Below are positions 1 to 9,915 of a DNA stretch of 64,000 nucleotides, piece after piece. The stretch lies in assembly GCA_964619885.1 (NCBI GenBank), contig CAZUGA010000004.1, forward strand, positions 62,001 to 126,000, given 5' to 3'. Position numbers and translations under genes: made by a program. The DNA comes from CAZUGA01 sp964619885. GTDB taxonomy: Bacteria; Pseudomonadota; Gammaproteobacteria; Methylococcales; UBA1147. Position 1 is the stretch's first letter, and each line of letters starts with the position of its first letter. The notes beneath the pieces were generated by a model, which saw nothing but the letters and a program-made list of their open reading frames with translations, had not been told where the DNA came from and did not search any database.

Positions 1-1110
1 TCGATCGTTTATCGAAGTCGTAATTGCAGGGATTGTGTCGCCAATATTTGAATATTTTTCTAGCTGACTATCTAGCCAATCGTTAGAAACATTGGGGGGA
101 AGTATAAGGTGGGATAGGACCCCTCGGTATCCATGGCGTTCGTCGTATGAATGTAGGCCATTTCGAAGTGCATTTCGAGCAGCATTTTGTAACCGGCTAT
201 CGATGCTTGTATAGACCTTGAATCCACCTACATAAGCCTCTGTTCCAAATCGCTTCACAATTTTATCGCGAACCATTTCAGCAACGTACGGTGCGTTAAG
301 TTGGATGGTATATGCGTGTAGTTTGGCAGTAACCGGACGGTTAGTTGCTCGTTTGTAGTCGTCAAGGGTTATGAATTCCAAAGCATACATCCGACGCAGA
401 ACATAATCTCTTCGTGTGAGAGCTCGACTTGGGTTGGTCAGAGGATTAAAATTCGAAGGTGCTTTCGGAAGGCCAGCGATCATAGCCCATTGTGCAAGGT
501 CAAGATGATGGACATCTGTACCGTAATATATCTGAGCTGCTGCACCAATCCCATATGCTCGGTGGCCTAGATAAATCTTATTGAGGTATAACTCTAATAT
601 CTCAAGTTTATTAAATTGTGCTTCAATTTCAAATGCGAGAAATATCTCTTTGATTTTGCGTATAAATGTTTTATCCCGCGTTAGAAAGAAATTTCTGGCA
701 ACCTGCATTGTTATAGTGCTTCCGCCTTGGCGTTTTTCACCGGTTCTGGCGTATCCGATCGCGGCGCGAAGCAGACCTTTGTAATCTACCCCCGGATGAC
801 TAAAGAAACGGTCGTCTTCGGCTGCAATAAAGGCTTGAATCAATTGCTCAGGGGTTTCTCCGATTATTATTGGAGTGCGTTTTTTTTCGCCATATTGAGC
901 AATGAGCTGTCCGTCCTGACTGTAGATGCTTAATGGAATCTGCAGCTTTAGATCTTTCAAGCCGGAAGTGTCCGGGAGTTTTGGTGCCATATATAAATAG
1001 TATCCATACAAACCAGCAACCCCAATGGCTCCGCCTATAAGGGAAAATACAAGTACAAAGATACAAAGCTTTTTAAAAAAGCCAAATTTTCGTGGTTTGG
1101 AAGATGACAC
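1..1110 (-). CDS. mrcA: Penicillin-binding protein 1A, N-terminal part (cut by window edge)
   Basis: Bifunctional peptidoglycan synthase of the inner membrane; the visible 370 residues cover the membrane anchor and the glycosyltransferase (GT51) domain that polymerises lipid II. Seen: a basic N-terminus, one membrane segment at about residues 14-40, the catalytic motif EDDRFFSHPG (98-107), GGSTITMQ (129-136), RKIKE (151-155) and the following ExxLxxYLN stretch. The frame stays open to base 1, so the transpeptidase domain lies outside. The start is taken as GTG at 1110 because an in-frame TGA lies a few codons upstream and no ATG fits. It is divergent from pilM, the usual ponA-pilM arrangement in gammaproteobacteria. 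Family assignment is secure. Confidence 0.95.
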   Translation of the reverse strand, partial: MSSSKPRKFGFFKKLCIFVLVFSLIGGAIGVAGLYGYYLYMAPKLPDTSGLKDLKLQIPLSIYSQDGQLIAQYGEKKRTPIIIGETPEQLIQAFIAAEDDRFFSHPGVDYKGLLRAAIGYARTGEKRQGGSTITMQVARNFFLTRDKTFIRKIKEIFLAFEIEAQFNKLEILELYLNKIYLGHRAYGIGAAAQIYYGTDVHHLDLAQWAMIAGLPKAPSNFNPLTNPSRALTRRDYVLRRMYALEFITLDDYKRATNRPVTAKLHAYTIQLNAPYVAEMVRDKIVKRFGTEAYVGGFKVYTSIDSRLQNAARNALRNGLHSYDERHGYRGVLSHLILPPNVSNDWLDSQLEKYSNIGDTIPAITTSINDR

Positions 1111-1335
1111 TAGCAGTCTGGATCAGAAACAAAATTAAGGAAACGACATGTTAAGAAAACCAACAGTGAAGCGGTTAACAATTTGGGTTCTATACATTAG
1201 GCAAATTGTTAATTGCTACTATACTACAAGATACATGACGGATGTCGCGAAAAAATCTATATCGTTCTATTATGTTTACGCTTAAGTTCGACTACGCTTG
1301 TAGTCTATTAATTTAATTCTACTCACGGAATTATT

Positions 1336-2397
1336 ATGAGTTTCTTAAAACGGAAAAAGCCACAGTTGTTGGGAATAGATATTAGTTCCGCTGCGGTTAA
1401 ACTATTGGAGTTAAGTCGGAGTGGCTCCAATTATCGAGTTGAAAGTTACGCAGTAGAAGAATTACCGGTAGATGCGGTCGTTGATAAAAATATTGCGAAT
1501 GTCGAAATTATCGGTAATTCGATAAAATCGGTCTTAAAAGGTTCTTCCAGCAAGCTGAAGCATGCAGCTGTCGCTGTTGCGGGGTCAGCAGTGATCACTA
1601 AAGTAATTTCGATGCCGGCCTCGCTGAATGCAGACGAATTGGAAGGGCAGATAGAATTAGAAGCTGATCAGTATATTCCTTATTCCCTCGATGAAGTAAG
1701 TTTGGATTTTGAAGTCCAAGGCCCGAATGAAAAAAATCCAGAGATGGTAGATGTTCTGTTAGCCGCCTCGCGGAAAGAAAATGTGGAGGATAGAGTTGCC
1801 GCATTGGAGATTGCCGGATTAAAAGCAAATATCGTCGATGTAGAGGCTTACGCCATGGAAAACACATTTTCTTTGGTTGCGGATCAATTACCGGAAGGTG
1901 GTGACCATCAAACCATCGCGATCGCGGATATAGGATCGACAATGACAACTTTGAATGTCATTCATAATAACCGCATTATTTATACTAGAGAGCAAGGTTT
2001 TGGCGGCAAGCAGCTGACTGAGGAAATTCAGCGACGCTACGGCCTATCATATGAAGAAGCCGGCTTAGCCAAAAAGCATGGCGGGTTGCCTGATAATTAC
2101 GTATCGGATGTATTGGAGCCTTTCAAGCAAGCTATGGTGCAGCAAATCGGTCGGTCTCTTCAATTCTTTGTTTCGTCGAGTGTTCATCGAGGAATTGATT
2201 CTATCGTGTTGGCTGGTGGATGTGCATCGATTCCAGGAATCGATAGTTTGGTTGAGGAGCAGCTCGGTACACCGACCATTGTTGCCAATCCGTTTCTGAA
2301 TATGGCATTGTCCAGTCGGGTCAAGCCCCAGAATTTGAGTAACGATGCACCAGCAATGATGATTGCTTGCGGATTGGCACTAAGGAGCTTCAACTAA
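1336..2397 (+). CDS. pilM: Type IV pilus assembly protein PilM
   Basis: Cytoplasmic actin-like protein of the type IV pilus alignment complex; it binds the N-terminal tail of PilN and links the inner-membrane platform to the motor. Seen: 353 residues, the usual length, with a phosphate-1 loop LLGIDISSAAVKLLEL (11-26), a second nucleotide loop around IADIGSTMT (196-204) and an adenosine motif VLAGG (291-295). First gene of pilMNOPQ. Its TAA shares one base with the ATG of pilN, which suggests translational coupling. The 225-base gap to mrcA must hold divergent promoters; no strong consensus promoter was recognised there. Confidence 0.97.
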   Translation: MSFLKRKKPQLLGIDISSAAVKLLELSRSGSNYRVESYAVEELPVDAVVDKNIANVEIIGNSIKSVLKGSSSKLKHAAVAVAGSAVITKVISMPASLNADELEGQIELEADQYIPYSLDEVSLDFEVQGPNEKNPEMVDVLLAASRKENVEDRVAALEIAGLKANIVDVEAYAMENTFSLVADQLPEGGDHQTIAIADIGSTMTTLNVIHNNRIIYTREQGFGGKQLTEEIQRRYGLSYEEAGLAKKHGGLPDNYVSDVLEPFKQAMVQQIGRSLQFFVSSSVHRGIDSIVLAGGCASIPGIDSLVEEQLGTPTIVANPFLNMALSSRVKPQNLSNDAPAMMIACGLALRSFN

Positions 2398-2966
2398 TGG
2401 CGAAAATCAATTTATTACCTTGGCGCGAGGAACTCCGAAAGCAGCAGCAACAAGATTTCTTGGTTGCAATACTGTCAGCCGTTGGAGTGACTATTCTATT
2501 GATGTTTTTCGTTCGCAGTCATATCAATGGAATGATTGATAATCAAGCGAAACGCAATAGTTTTCTCGATACAGAGATTGCTGCCTTGGACAAAAAGATC
2601 AAAGAGATCCAAGAGTTAGAAGATAGGAAGCGCAAGTTGATAGCGAAAATGGATGTCATCCAACAACTGCAAGGCAGCCGGCCGGAAATTGTCCACTTGT
2701 TCGAGGAAGTGGCCAAATCGACTCCAGATGGCGTGCACATCACAAAATTTGCACAATCTGGCAATTTACTCACATTTGATGGTGCTGCACAGTCGAATGC
2801 TCGGGTTTCTGCGTATATGCGAAGTTTGGAAGCATCCCCTTGGTTGGTCAATCCGAATTTGGGTGTAATCAACACAAAGAGCCAATCAAACCAAGGGCGG
2901 GTTAGTGAGTTTACATTGACGATCCAGCAACAAAGTCAGAAGAAAAGCGATGGGAGTGAATCATGA
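2397..2966 (+). CDS. pilN: Type IV pilus assembly protein PilN
   Basis: Bitopic inner-membrane protein that pairs with PilO and docks PilM. Seen: the conserved cytoplasmic motif INLLPWREE at residues 4-12, which is the PilM-binding tail, a membrane segment at about 22-42, then a coiled-coil stretch rich in Lys and Glu (about 55-95) and a ferredoxin-like periplasmic domain. The start at 2397 is chosen because it places the INLLPW motif directly after Met-Ala-Lys, as in homologues; an upstream in-frame codon at 2367 would add ten unlikely residues inside pilM. 189 residues, normal for the family. It overlaps pilO by four bases (ATGA). Confidence 0.96.
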   Translation: MAKINLLPWREELRKQQQQDFLVAILSAVGVTILLMFFVRSHINGMIDNQAKRNSFLDTEIAALDKKIKEIQELEDRKRKLIAKMDVIQQLQGSRPEIVHLFEEVAKSTPDGVHITKFAQSGNLLTFDGAAQSNARVSAYMRSLEASPWLVNPNLGVINTKSQSNQGRVSEFTLTIQQQSQKKSDGSES

Positions 2967-3616
2967 ATCTCTCTGAAGTCAATTGGGAATTAGATTCAGC
3001 TGGCGCATGGCCATTACCTATTAAGGTAGGTACGGTAGTGTTGATCAGTCTGATCGTCGTGGGATTGTGGGTGAAATTTGATACCTTGGACCAATTGTCG
3101 GGGTTGGAGGCGTCGGAGAAAAAAGAAGTTGAACTTAAGCAGACTTTTGAGAGTAAGCAGAAAAAGGCTGCGAATCTAGAAGCGTATAAAAAACAACTTA
3201 AAGAAATTGAAGAATCGTTTGGGACTATGCTTCGCCAATTGCCTGACCGGACAGAAGTGGCAAATTTACTGGTGGATGTTTCCCAAACTGGGTTGGCGAG
3301 CGGGTTAGATTTTGAGTTATTCAAACCTCAAGGTGAAATTAAAAAGGAATTCTATGCGGAGCTTCCGATTTCCGTCCGGGTTATTGGGAGTTATGAAGAG
3401 TTTGGGACATTTGTTAGTGGTTTAGCGTCATTACCACGAATAGTAACAATACATAATGTCAAGATTTCGCAGTCTAAAGATACTAAGGTTAAAAAAGATG
3501 AGCAAGGTTTGACGATGGAAGCAGTCGTAAAAACATATCGCTATCTTGACGATGACGAGCAGAGTGTTGCTGCAAAATCTAAGAAAAAAGGTAGGAAAAG
3601 ACGAGGTGGTAAATGA
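2963..3616 (+). CDS. pilO: Type IV pilus assembly protein PilO
   Basis: Inner-membrane partner of PilN in the PilMNOP alignment complex; its periplasmic domain contacts PilP. Seen: 217 residues with one membrane helix (about 21-38), a periplasmic coiled coil (about 45-85) and the conserved core LRQLPDRTEVANLL near 93-106, followed by the PilO fold. The C-terminus is strongly basic (Lys/Arg run over the last ten residues). It overlaps pilN and pilP by four bases each, so the three are translationally coupled. Confidence 0.96.
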   Translation: MNLSEVNWELDSAGAWPLPIKVGTVVLISLIVVGLWVKFDTLDQLSGLEASEKKEVELKQTFESKQKKAANLEAYKKQLKEIEESFGTMLRQLPDRTEVANLLVDVSQTGLASGLDFELFKPQGEIKKEFYAELPISVRVIGSYEEFGTFVSGLASLPRIVTIHNVKISQSKDTKVKKDEQGLTMEAVVKTYRYLDDDEQSVAAKSKKKGRKRRGGK

Positions 3617-4164
3617 ACAGTTTGAAGCCGAGTTTTAGGGTGTCGGTCGTCTTGAGGTACGGACTGATATTCATTTTGTCATTGTTGATGGTGGCTTGCA
3701 GTAACGATGATTTATCAGATTTGCGTTCATATGTCGCGAAGGTAAAGTCTAGAGAGAGAGTAAATATCGAGCCGTTACCTGAGATAAAAACGGTCGAGAC
3801 CTTTGTGTTTGATCCTGTGGGTTTAAGGAATCCTTTTGCTCCAACCGCAAATACCGAAGAATCGTCACAGGTCGCAGTCGAAAATGGTATCCGACCCGAT
3901 GAAATTCGTTCGCGGGAGGAACTTGAATCTTATTCACTAGACAGTCTTAGGATGGTGGGTACGGTAAATATGAAATCTAGCCTTTGGGGACTTATCCAGG
4001 CCAACGACGGGACGATACACCGTGTCCGAAATGGCAATTATATGGGTAAGCACCATGGCAAGATTATTAGGATTATGGATGATCAAATCGAATTATTGGA
4101 AATAATTTCAGATGGTCCAGGGACTTGGCGTGAACAGCAATCGTCTGTGAAGCTATCAGAGTAA
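3613..4164 (+). CDS. pilP: Type IV pilus assembly lipoprotein PilP
   Basis: Inner-membrane lipoprotein that connects PilN/PilO to the secretin PilQ. Seen: a signal peptide ending in the lipobox LMVAC, with Cys29 as the lipidation site, the family motif RNPFAP at 72-77, and a C-terminal beta domain (about 115-175). The aspartate at position +3 is not next to the Cys, so no clear inner-membrane retention signal by the +2 rule can be claimed; residue +2 is Ser. 183 residues is typical. An 18-base gap separates it from pilQ. Confidence 0.95.
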   Translation: MNSLKPSFRVSVVLRYGLIFILSLLMVACSNDDLSDLRSYVAKVKSRERVNIEPLPEIKTVETFVFDPVGLRNPFAPTANTEESSQVAVENGIRPDEIRSREELESYSLDSLRMVGTVNMKSSLWGLIQANDGTIHRVRNGNYMGKHHGKIIRIMDDQIELLEIISDGPGTWREQQSSVKLSE

Positions 4165-4182
4165 TGGGTGAGGAACTAATAA

Positions 4183-6393
4183 ATGAAGATCAGTCACAGT
4201 AAATTTAATCAACGGTCTGGCAGTCTCGCATGGTTCGGCGGGAAACTACCCGCGATCGCTATAATGTGCTTTTTGATGATACATGGCACATTTGTTAGCG
4301 CGGCTCAATCAACATTGAAATCCGTTGATTTCGCCGCTTTGCCAGGCGATAAGCTTCAGTTCCAACTCAGTTTTGATGGTCCTGCCGTAGAACCGAAGAT
4401 TTTTTCAACCGACAATCCTGCCAGGATCTCGTTGGATTTTGCTGCCGTTAAGAATGGATTAAGCAAGAAAACGATACCGGTAAACGTTGGTATAGCTAGC
4501 GGCATTCATGCAGTCGAAGCATCGGGAAGGACGCGAGTTGTTATTAACTTAATTAACTCAGTGCCGTATGAAACTCGAGTGGAGGGTGATAACGTATTTG
4601 TGACGCTTCAAAACGACGCTACCGGACCTACGAAATCCTCTTCTATTGCCAAACCAACGCTTGGTACGTCAAATGCGCTACCGAAGCAGACTATAGAGGA
4701 TATTGATTTTAGACGTGGTCCGAAAGGTGAAGGTCGAATATTGGTTTCGTTAACTGACCCGAATACCGTAGTCGACATGCAGGAGCGGGGAAACAAAGTA
4801 ATCCTTAGATTTCTCAATACTGGTCTTTCAAATCGATTGGTTAAATCATTAGATGTTATGGACTTTGCAACACCGGTGCGTCGAATTGAAACGCGTCGAG
4901 ACGGAAGTCTGACGACAATGACGATTACCCCGGTGTCTTCGGATCACGAGTATGCTTCATTCCAAACTGAGGGTTTGTTAACCGTAGAATTTCGCCCTTT
5001 GACTCGATTCGAAAAAGAGGCGGCTAAAAAGAAAAAGTTTAAATATACGGGTCAACGTCTGTCGTTGAATTTTCAGGATATTGAAGTTAGATCGGTTCTC
5101 CAAATCCTGGCTGATTTTACCGATTTAAACATCGTTGCGAGCGATACCGTCGAAGGAAATATTACTTTAAGGCTTAACGATGTTCCGTGGGACCAAGCAA
5201 TGGATATCATCCTAAAGTCTAAAGGTTTGGCCAAACGCCAAACGGGTAACGTGATCTTGGTGGCCCCAACTCCTGAAATTAACAAGCTTGAAAAGGAGGA
5301 ATTGGAAGCTTACGCAGTGAAGGAAAAGCTAGAGCCGCTTAAAACCGAAATAATCCAGATTAAGTACGCTAAAGCTACTGATATCCAAGCGGTCCTTATG
5401 GGCGTACAAGAATCAAAAGAGGCTGAAGCAGGGACCGATGATTTGTCCGGATTGCAGCCTCGGTCGCAAGAAACCTTGTCGTTTGCTGATTCGAGTCTGG
5501 GAGGTAGTGGATTTGGATCGTCGAATCGGGGGTCGATTTTGTCCTCGCGTGGTGTTGTGAATATTGACGAGCGAACCAATGTTTTGATCGTCAAGGATAC
5601 AGCGCGTAATTTAGATGCTATCAGACAGCTTGTAAATGAATTAGATAAACCTGTTCGTCAGGTCTTGATTGAATCACGTGTCGTCATCGCGACGGATGAT
5701 TTTGCTCGACAGCTCGGTGTTCGGTTAGCTGCCGACGGTAGAGATGCGGATCCAACAGATCCAACTGCAACGGGTTATCAGGCGGGTGGAATCTTGGGCG
5801 CTAACCAAGATTTGATCACGGATTTGTGGGTTGGTACAGCAACTGGTGGTTTGGGTGTTGTTTTATTCAAAGCCAGTGAATTTCTGCTTCGGTTGGAGTT
5901 GACTGCGCAGCAAACGATAGGTAAAGCAACGGTTGTTTCTAACCCGCGTTTGGTCACAGCTGACCAACATACCGCGCGGATTGAGCAGGGTGTTCAAATT
6001 CCATTCCAAACTCAAAGCGGTTTGGGCGGAACGAATACCCAGTTCAAAAAAGCTGTATTGAAGTTGGAAGTGACCCCACATATTACGCCGGATGATGTGA
6101 TATTGATGGATGTTTTGGTTAAGAAGGATGCTCCTGGTGATGTAACGACGGGTGGTTTAGCGATTAATACGCGGGAAATTGAAACTAGTGTCCAAGTTGA
6201 AAGCGGGGAAACTGTTGTGTTGGGCGGTGTTTATGAAGGCAATAAACGAAATGACCTTGACAGCGTGCCATTTTTTGGGGAGTTGCCAGGCTTGGGTTGG
6301 TTGTTTAGGAGAACGAATGTTGAAAACAAGAAAAATGAATTACTGATATTCATTACACCGAAAATTCTCAAGGAGAGTCTAAAAGCGATGTAA
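4183..6393 (+). CDS. pilQ: Type IV pilus secretin PilQ
   Basis: Outer-membrane secretin that forms the pilus exit channel. Seen: a signal peptide ending near residue 40 (VSA), two AMIN domains in the first 270 residues for peptidoglycan binding, a secretin/TonB short domain beginning at about 290 (LSLNFQDIEVRSVLQILADF), a NolW-like N1 domain with a Ser/Gly-rich insert, and the secretin core from about 490, ending with the typical GELPGLGWLFRR and LLIFITPKIL strings. 736 residues is within the family range. It is the last gene of the operon; a strong terminator follows 36 bases later. Confidence 0.97.
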   Translation: MKISHSKFNQRSGSLAWFGGKLPAIAIMCFLMIHGTFVSAAQSTLKSVDFAALPGDKLQFQLSFDGPAVEPKIFSTDNPARISLDFAAVKNGLSKKTIPVNVGIASGIHAVEASGRTRVVINLINSVPYETRVEGDNVFVTLQNDATGPTKSSSIAKPTLGTSNALPKQTIEDIDFRRGPKGEGRILVSLTDPNTVVDMQERGNKVILRFLNTGLSNRLVKSLDVMDFATPVRRIETRRDGSLTTMTITPVSSDHEYASFQTEGLLTVEFRPLTRFEKEAAKKKKFKYTGQRLSLNFQDIEVRSVLQILADFTDLNIVASDTVEGNITLRLNDVPWDQAMDIILKSKGLAKRQTGNVILVAPTPEINKLEKEELEAYAVKEKLEPLKTEIIQIKYAKATDIQAVLMGVQESKEAEAGTDDLSGLQPRSQETLSFADSSLGGSGFGSSNRGSILSSRGVVNIDERTNVLIVKDTARNLDAIRQLVNELDKPVRQVLIESRVVIATDDFARQLGVRLAADGRDADPTDPTATGYQAGGILGANQDLITDLWVGTATGGLGVVLFKASEFLLRLELTAQQTIGKATVVSNPRLVTADQHTARIEQGVQIPFQTQSGLGGTNTQFKKAVLKLEVTPHITPDDVILMDVLVKKDAPGDVTTGGLAINTREIETSVQVESGETVVLGGVYEGNKRNDLDSVPFFGELPGLGWLFRRTNVENKKNELLIFITPKILKESLKAM

Positions 6394-6428
6394 GCTAATG
6401 TAGTAATTAGAATTTAAGTTATATTGAT

Positions 6429-6458
6429 AAAAAGTGGGGTGTTACCCCACTTTTTTTT
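6429..6458 (+). terminator. Rho-independent terminator of pilMNOPQ
   Basis: A perfect GTGGGG/CCCCAC stem (6434-6439 with 6445-6450), five-base loop, an A-run on the left arm pairing with the T-run, and eight T residues at 6451-6458. It sits 36 bases after the pilQ stop, and the A/T symmetry could let it act in both directions. Confidence 0.9.
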
Positions 6459-6591
6459 GCGTTGAACAAATAGACAAAATTATGGTGTAGTTGATTAATC
6501 AATTTGCATATCGCACCAATGTATTCTTAAACCGCCTGACCGTTTTTTCATGATAAGATGTGTCGCGCATGGTTAGGTGGTTTTTTATCTC

Positions 6592-7128
6592 TTGAAACAT
6601 TCCAGCAACATATTTCTAATCGGGCCCATGGGCGCGGGGAAAACCACCGTCGGCCGACAATTGGCGAAATATTTGAATATTCAATTTTTCGACAGTGACC
6701 GAGAAATTGAGACTCGTACCGGGGTCGATATACGGATGATATTTGAATACGAGGGTGAAGAGGGATTCAGGCGCCGCGAACAAATTATTTTATCCGAACT
6801 GACCCGATTGAAGAGAATTGTATTGGCAACTGGAGGGGGTGCAATACTTTCATCCCAGAATTGCGAGTATTTGAGGGAACACGGATATGTCGTGTATCTC
6901 CAATGTTCGGTTGATCGACAGATTGAGCGGACATCTAAAGACAATCACCGCCCCTTGCTTAACACCGAGAATCCCCGTGAAAAGCTTCAAGATTTAATGA
7001 AAATTCGCTCGCCCTTGTACGAAGCTTGTGCCGATTACACAGTGGATACTGGTCGTTTGTCCAGTCGGATGGCGGTAAAACAGATATTGAACACTTTTCA
7101 GCCGTGTGATTCGAAGGACGAATATTGA
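6592..7128 (+). CDS. aroK: Shikimate kinase
   Basis: Cytoplasmic enzyme that phosphorylates shikimate at the 3-hydroxyl with ATP. Seen: Walker A GPMGAGKT near residue 11, the shikimate-binding FDSDREIE, the glycine triplet ATGGGA and the lid sequence DNHRPLL. The start is uncertain. TTG at 6592 is preferred because AGGTGG lies 11 bases upstream and the protein then begins like E. coli AroK, with ten residues before GPMGAGK; GTG at 6577 would add five residues but has no clear ribosome binding site. Its TGA overlaps the aroB ATG. The pilQ-aroK-aroB-damX order is conserved in gammaproteobacteria. Confidence 0.95.
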   Translation: MKHSSNIFLIGPMGAGKTTVGRQLAKYLNIQFFDSDREIETRTGVDIRMIFEYEGEEGFRRREQIILSELTRLKRIVLATGGGAILSSQNCEYLREHGYVVYLQCSVDRQIERTSKDNHRPLLNTENPREKLQDLMKIRSPLYEACADYTVDTGRLSSRMAVKQILNTFQPCDSKDEY

Positions 7129-8210
7129 TGTTTACGCTAGATCTAAGTTTGGGCGATCGGAGCTATCCAATTTATATCGGACAGGAATTGCTCGATCGTT
7201 CTGATTTGTTTGAACGGCACATCACTTCACAGCAGGTAATGGTAATTACCAATGAAACTATCGCACCACTATATTTGGATAGGTTAGTAACGAAACTAGG
7301 AAAGTTTGACGTTACTAGTGTCGTGCTTTCGGATGGAGAGGAATTCAAAACTCTGGATACCGTCTCGCTAATATTCGATGAATTGCTTAGAAACCGATTT
7401 AGTAGAAATTGTACATTGATAGCTCTAGGTGGCGGCGTGATCGGTGATATCGTTGGTTTTGCCGCGGCTTGCTATCAACGAGGTGTTGCATTTATTCAAG
7501 TGCCGACAACTTTGCTGGCCCAAGTTGATTCGTCAGTTGGAGGGAAAACAGGCGTCAATCATCCACGTGGTAAAAATATGATAGGCGCATTTTATCAACC
7601 CAAATGCGTGATCAGTGATACAAATGTGTTTGAGACTTTAGACGATAGGCAATTTAGTGCGGGTCTCGCAGAAGTGATCAAATACGGATTAATTCGGGAT
7701 GACGAATTTTTTGAATGGTTGGAAGTAAATATTGTTGCGCTTATGCAACGGGAGCCTAGCGCATTAGCATACGCTATTCAGCGGTCCTGCTTAAATAAGG
7801 CCGAGGTTGTCGCGGAGGATGAGTTGGAATCTGGTATACGTGCAATCCTTAATCTAGGGCATACTTTTGGACATGCTATTGAATCAGGTGTTGGCTATGG
7901 CAAAATTTTGCACGGTGAGGCGGTTGCAATTGGGACATGTCAGGCAGCCGATCTTTCGTGTCGGTTGGGTTTATTGAAAACAACCGAAATGCAGCGTATA
8001 GAGACGATCTTTGAGCAAGCCTCATTACCGACGATGCCTCCTTATGAAATGGAAACGAAACAATATCTAGACTTAATGGCAGTTGATAAAAAAAATATTG
8101 ATGGGAAAATACACTTAATTCTGTTAACCAAGTTGGGAAGCGCGAAGCTTCCCTGTAGTGTTGCTCTGAACCAGTTGGAAGCGACTTTGAATGAATACGG
8201 TAGAAACTGA
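7128..8210 (+). CDS. aroB: 3-dehydroquinate synthase
   Basis: Converts DAHP to 3-dehydroquinate, the second step of the shikimate pathway, using NAD and a divalent metal. Seen: 360 residues; nucleotide-binding ALGGGVIGD, the string TTLLAQVDSSVGGKTG, and the metal ligands in AEVIKYG, LGHTFGHAIE and LHGEAV. The ATG at 7128 overlaps the aroK stop (TGATG). A TTG one codon earlier is possible but unnecessary. Its last 20 bases overlap damX in another frame, so the three genes are one transcription unit. Confidence 0.97.
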   Translation: MFTLDLSLGDRSYPIYIGQELLDRSDLFERHITSQQVMVITNETIAPLYLDRLVTKLGKFDVTSVVLSDGEEFKTLDTVSLIFDELLRNRFSRNCTLIALGGGVIGDIVGFAAACYQRGVAFIQVPTTLLAQVDSSVGGKTGVNHPRGKNMIGAFYQPKCVISDTNVFETLDDRQFSAGLAEVIKYGLIRDDEFFEWLEVNIVALMQREPSALAYAIQRSCLNKAEVVAEDELESGIRAILNLGHTFGHAIESGVGYGKILHGEAVAIGTCQAADLSCRLGLLKTTEMQRIETIFEQASLPTMPPYEMETKQYLDLMAVDKKNIDGKIHLILLTKLGSAKLPCSVALNQLEATLNEYGRN

Positions 8211-9915
8211 ACTAGGTGGTATTGACTCGAATCCCGTTACTGAAAATGATGGGGATAATCTAGTAGTCGATTCGCAAGTATTACTTTCTCCAGAGCGCTC
8301 GCAAAAGCTAGATTTATTACTACATCTAATATCGAATCTCAGTGAATCTTTGGTCGTATGTGGACCTGACGGGATCGGGAAATCGAAGGTCCTACACCAG
8401 GTAGAGGAACGAAAATTTGCTACTTGGTCAGTATGTTCGATTACCGCTACTGCGGATTTAACTTTTCCACGAATTCAGGATCGACTTCTACAATCTATAT
8501 GTGGAGACGAAGTCCACGCTAGTTTTGAAGACGTAGATATAGGGTTGAAAAAAAAACTAGCCCAATATGCATTGAATAATCAATATGTTATTTTGCTATT
8601 GGATGCTGCTGGCGCTCTTATGCCGGGCGTATTGACTAGAGTCTGCAGTTTTGCTGAGTCTTTTGGTCCGTTGCGGCCAGTGTTTGCAATGACTGCTGAC
8701 CATTTACAGTTAATGGCAGCTTCAGATCCCATAATTGACAATTGTCAGATCATAGAAATTCCTCCACTGACAGAAAGACAATGCGAAGAATTTTTAAAGA
8801 ATTTGTCAGGAAAACCGACCGGTGCGATTCCTTTTCGAGCAATTAGTGCGCAACTGGTTCAGAAAGTTTATCGTGAGAGTCATGGAGTTCCGGGTGAAAT
8901 TTTAGCGCTATTGCCTGAAATATCGAAAGATGGGGATTTTCGGACAACCAGTGGTTCTTTTCCACTGACTGCTGCAATCGTTTTAGTAGTAGCTTTCGCT
9001 ATTGGCTTTCTGCTTTTGAACGGCTCTAGAGAGTTCAGTAACGAATCGATCGCCGGCGGGGTTTCGGCAAAACCCAATAATTCTGACAAGAGGGATATCG
9101 CCGTTCTCAGACGACCTGTGCCACTCAGTAAGTCAAATGATTTGGTAACGGAAGAGTCAAATCGAAAATTGAATGCATCGTTGAACAATAATGGCGCCGC
9201 CGCTAGTGCGAAAAAGGAAGCGGAGTCCAATAAAATAGCGAGTATTGATTCAATTAGCGGTCTTGATTTAGCGGGAAGTAACAAACAAAAATTAGCTCAA
9301 AGCGAGCAAAGTGCAGTGGAATATCGAAACTTAGATTCACTAGATTTATCTGCAGAAGAAAATGGCGGTATACAAGTTGTTGAAGATATCGAGCAACATG
9401 TACAAACTATATCCACGACATCGGCAAATGAAAGCCATGCTGGCATTAGCCGGGATGTGGTTGAATCTTTGCAAAAGCCTACGGGTGAATTGGCAGAAGT
9501 AGCTAAACCCAATGTGCAATCGAATTCAACAATGACTATTGCCAAAGTCGAAAAAACAAATGGCGTTTTGAAACAGACGGACTTGAAAGCAGTTAAACTG
9601 CCGATTTCCGGTGTTAAAAATGTGGATTGGATTCTTGCTCAAGATGCAAATAAATTTACGTTACAATTGGTAGCTGTGCAAAAACTTGATGATATGGTCA
9701 AGTTTGTTGAGAAATATTCAACATTGGATGGATTGGCCTTATTTAGAACGACAAAAAATGACCAGGATTGGTATGCGTTGGTCTACGGAACCTATTCATC
9801 GTTGTCTGGTGCAAAAAAAGAAGCTGGAAAATTACCGCGCGCGTTGCAAAATTCTTGGCCACGAAAATTGAAATCGGTACACCGATCTATCGCCAAATTT
9901 GAATCCCGGCATTGA
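8191..9915 (+). CDS. damX: DamX-like protein: AAA-type ATPase domain plus SPOR domain
   Basis: Inner-membrane protein with a cytoplasmic ATPase-like domain and a periplasmic SPOR domain that binds denuded septal peptidoglycan. Seen: Walker A GPDGIGKS at 58-65, a hydrophobic Walker-B-like strand VILLLDAAG, a single membrane helix at about 256-276, a long low-complexity Ser/Asn/Glu-rich linker (about 280-480), and a SPOR domain in the last 90 residues (FTLQLVAVQ...WYALVYGTY). The Walker B strand ends in Asp-Ala-Ala rather than Asp-Asp/Glu, so ATP hydrolysis is doubtful. Location directly after aroB is the usual damX position. It starts 20 bases inside aroB. Confidence 0.88.
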   Translation: MNTVETELGGIDSNPVTENDGDNLVVDSQVLLSPERSQKLDLLLHLISNLSESLVVCGPDGIGKSKVLHQVEERKFATWSVCSITATADLTFPRIQDRLLQSICGDEVHASFEDVDIGLKKKLAQYALNNQYVILLLDAAGALMPGVLTRVCSFAESFGPLRPVFAMTADHLQLMAASDPIIDNCQIIEIPPLTERQCEEFLKNLSGKPTGAIPFRAISAQLVQKVYRESHGVPGEILALLPEISKDGDFRTTSGSFPLTAAIVLVVAFAIGFLLLNGSREFSNESIAGGVSAKPNNSDKRDIAVLRRPVPLSKSNDLVTEESNRKLNASLNNNGAAASAKKEAESNKIASIDSISGLDLAGSNKQKLAQSEQSAVEYRNLDSLDLSAEENGGIQVVEDIEQHVQTISTTSANESHAGISRDVVESLQKPTGELAEVAKPNVQSNSTMTIAKVEKTNGVLKQTDLKAVKLPISGVKNVDWILAQDANKFTLQLVAVQKLDDMVKFVEKYSTLDGLALFRTTKNDQDWYALVYGTYSSLSGAKKEAGKLPRALQNSWPRKLKSVHRSIAKFESRH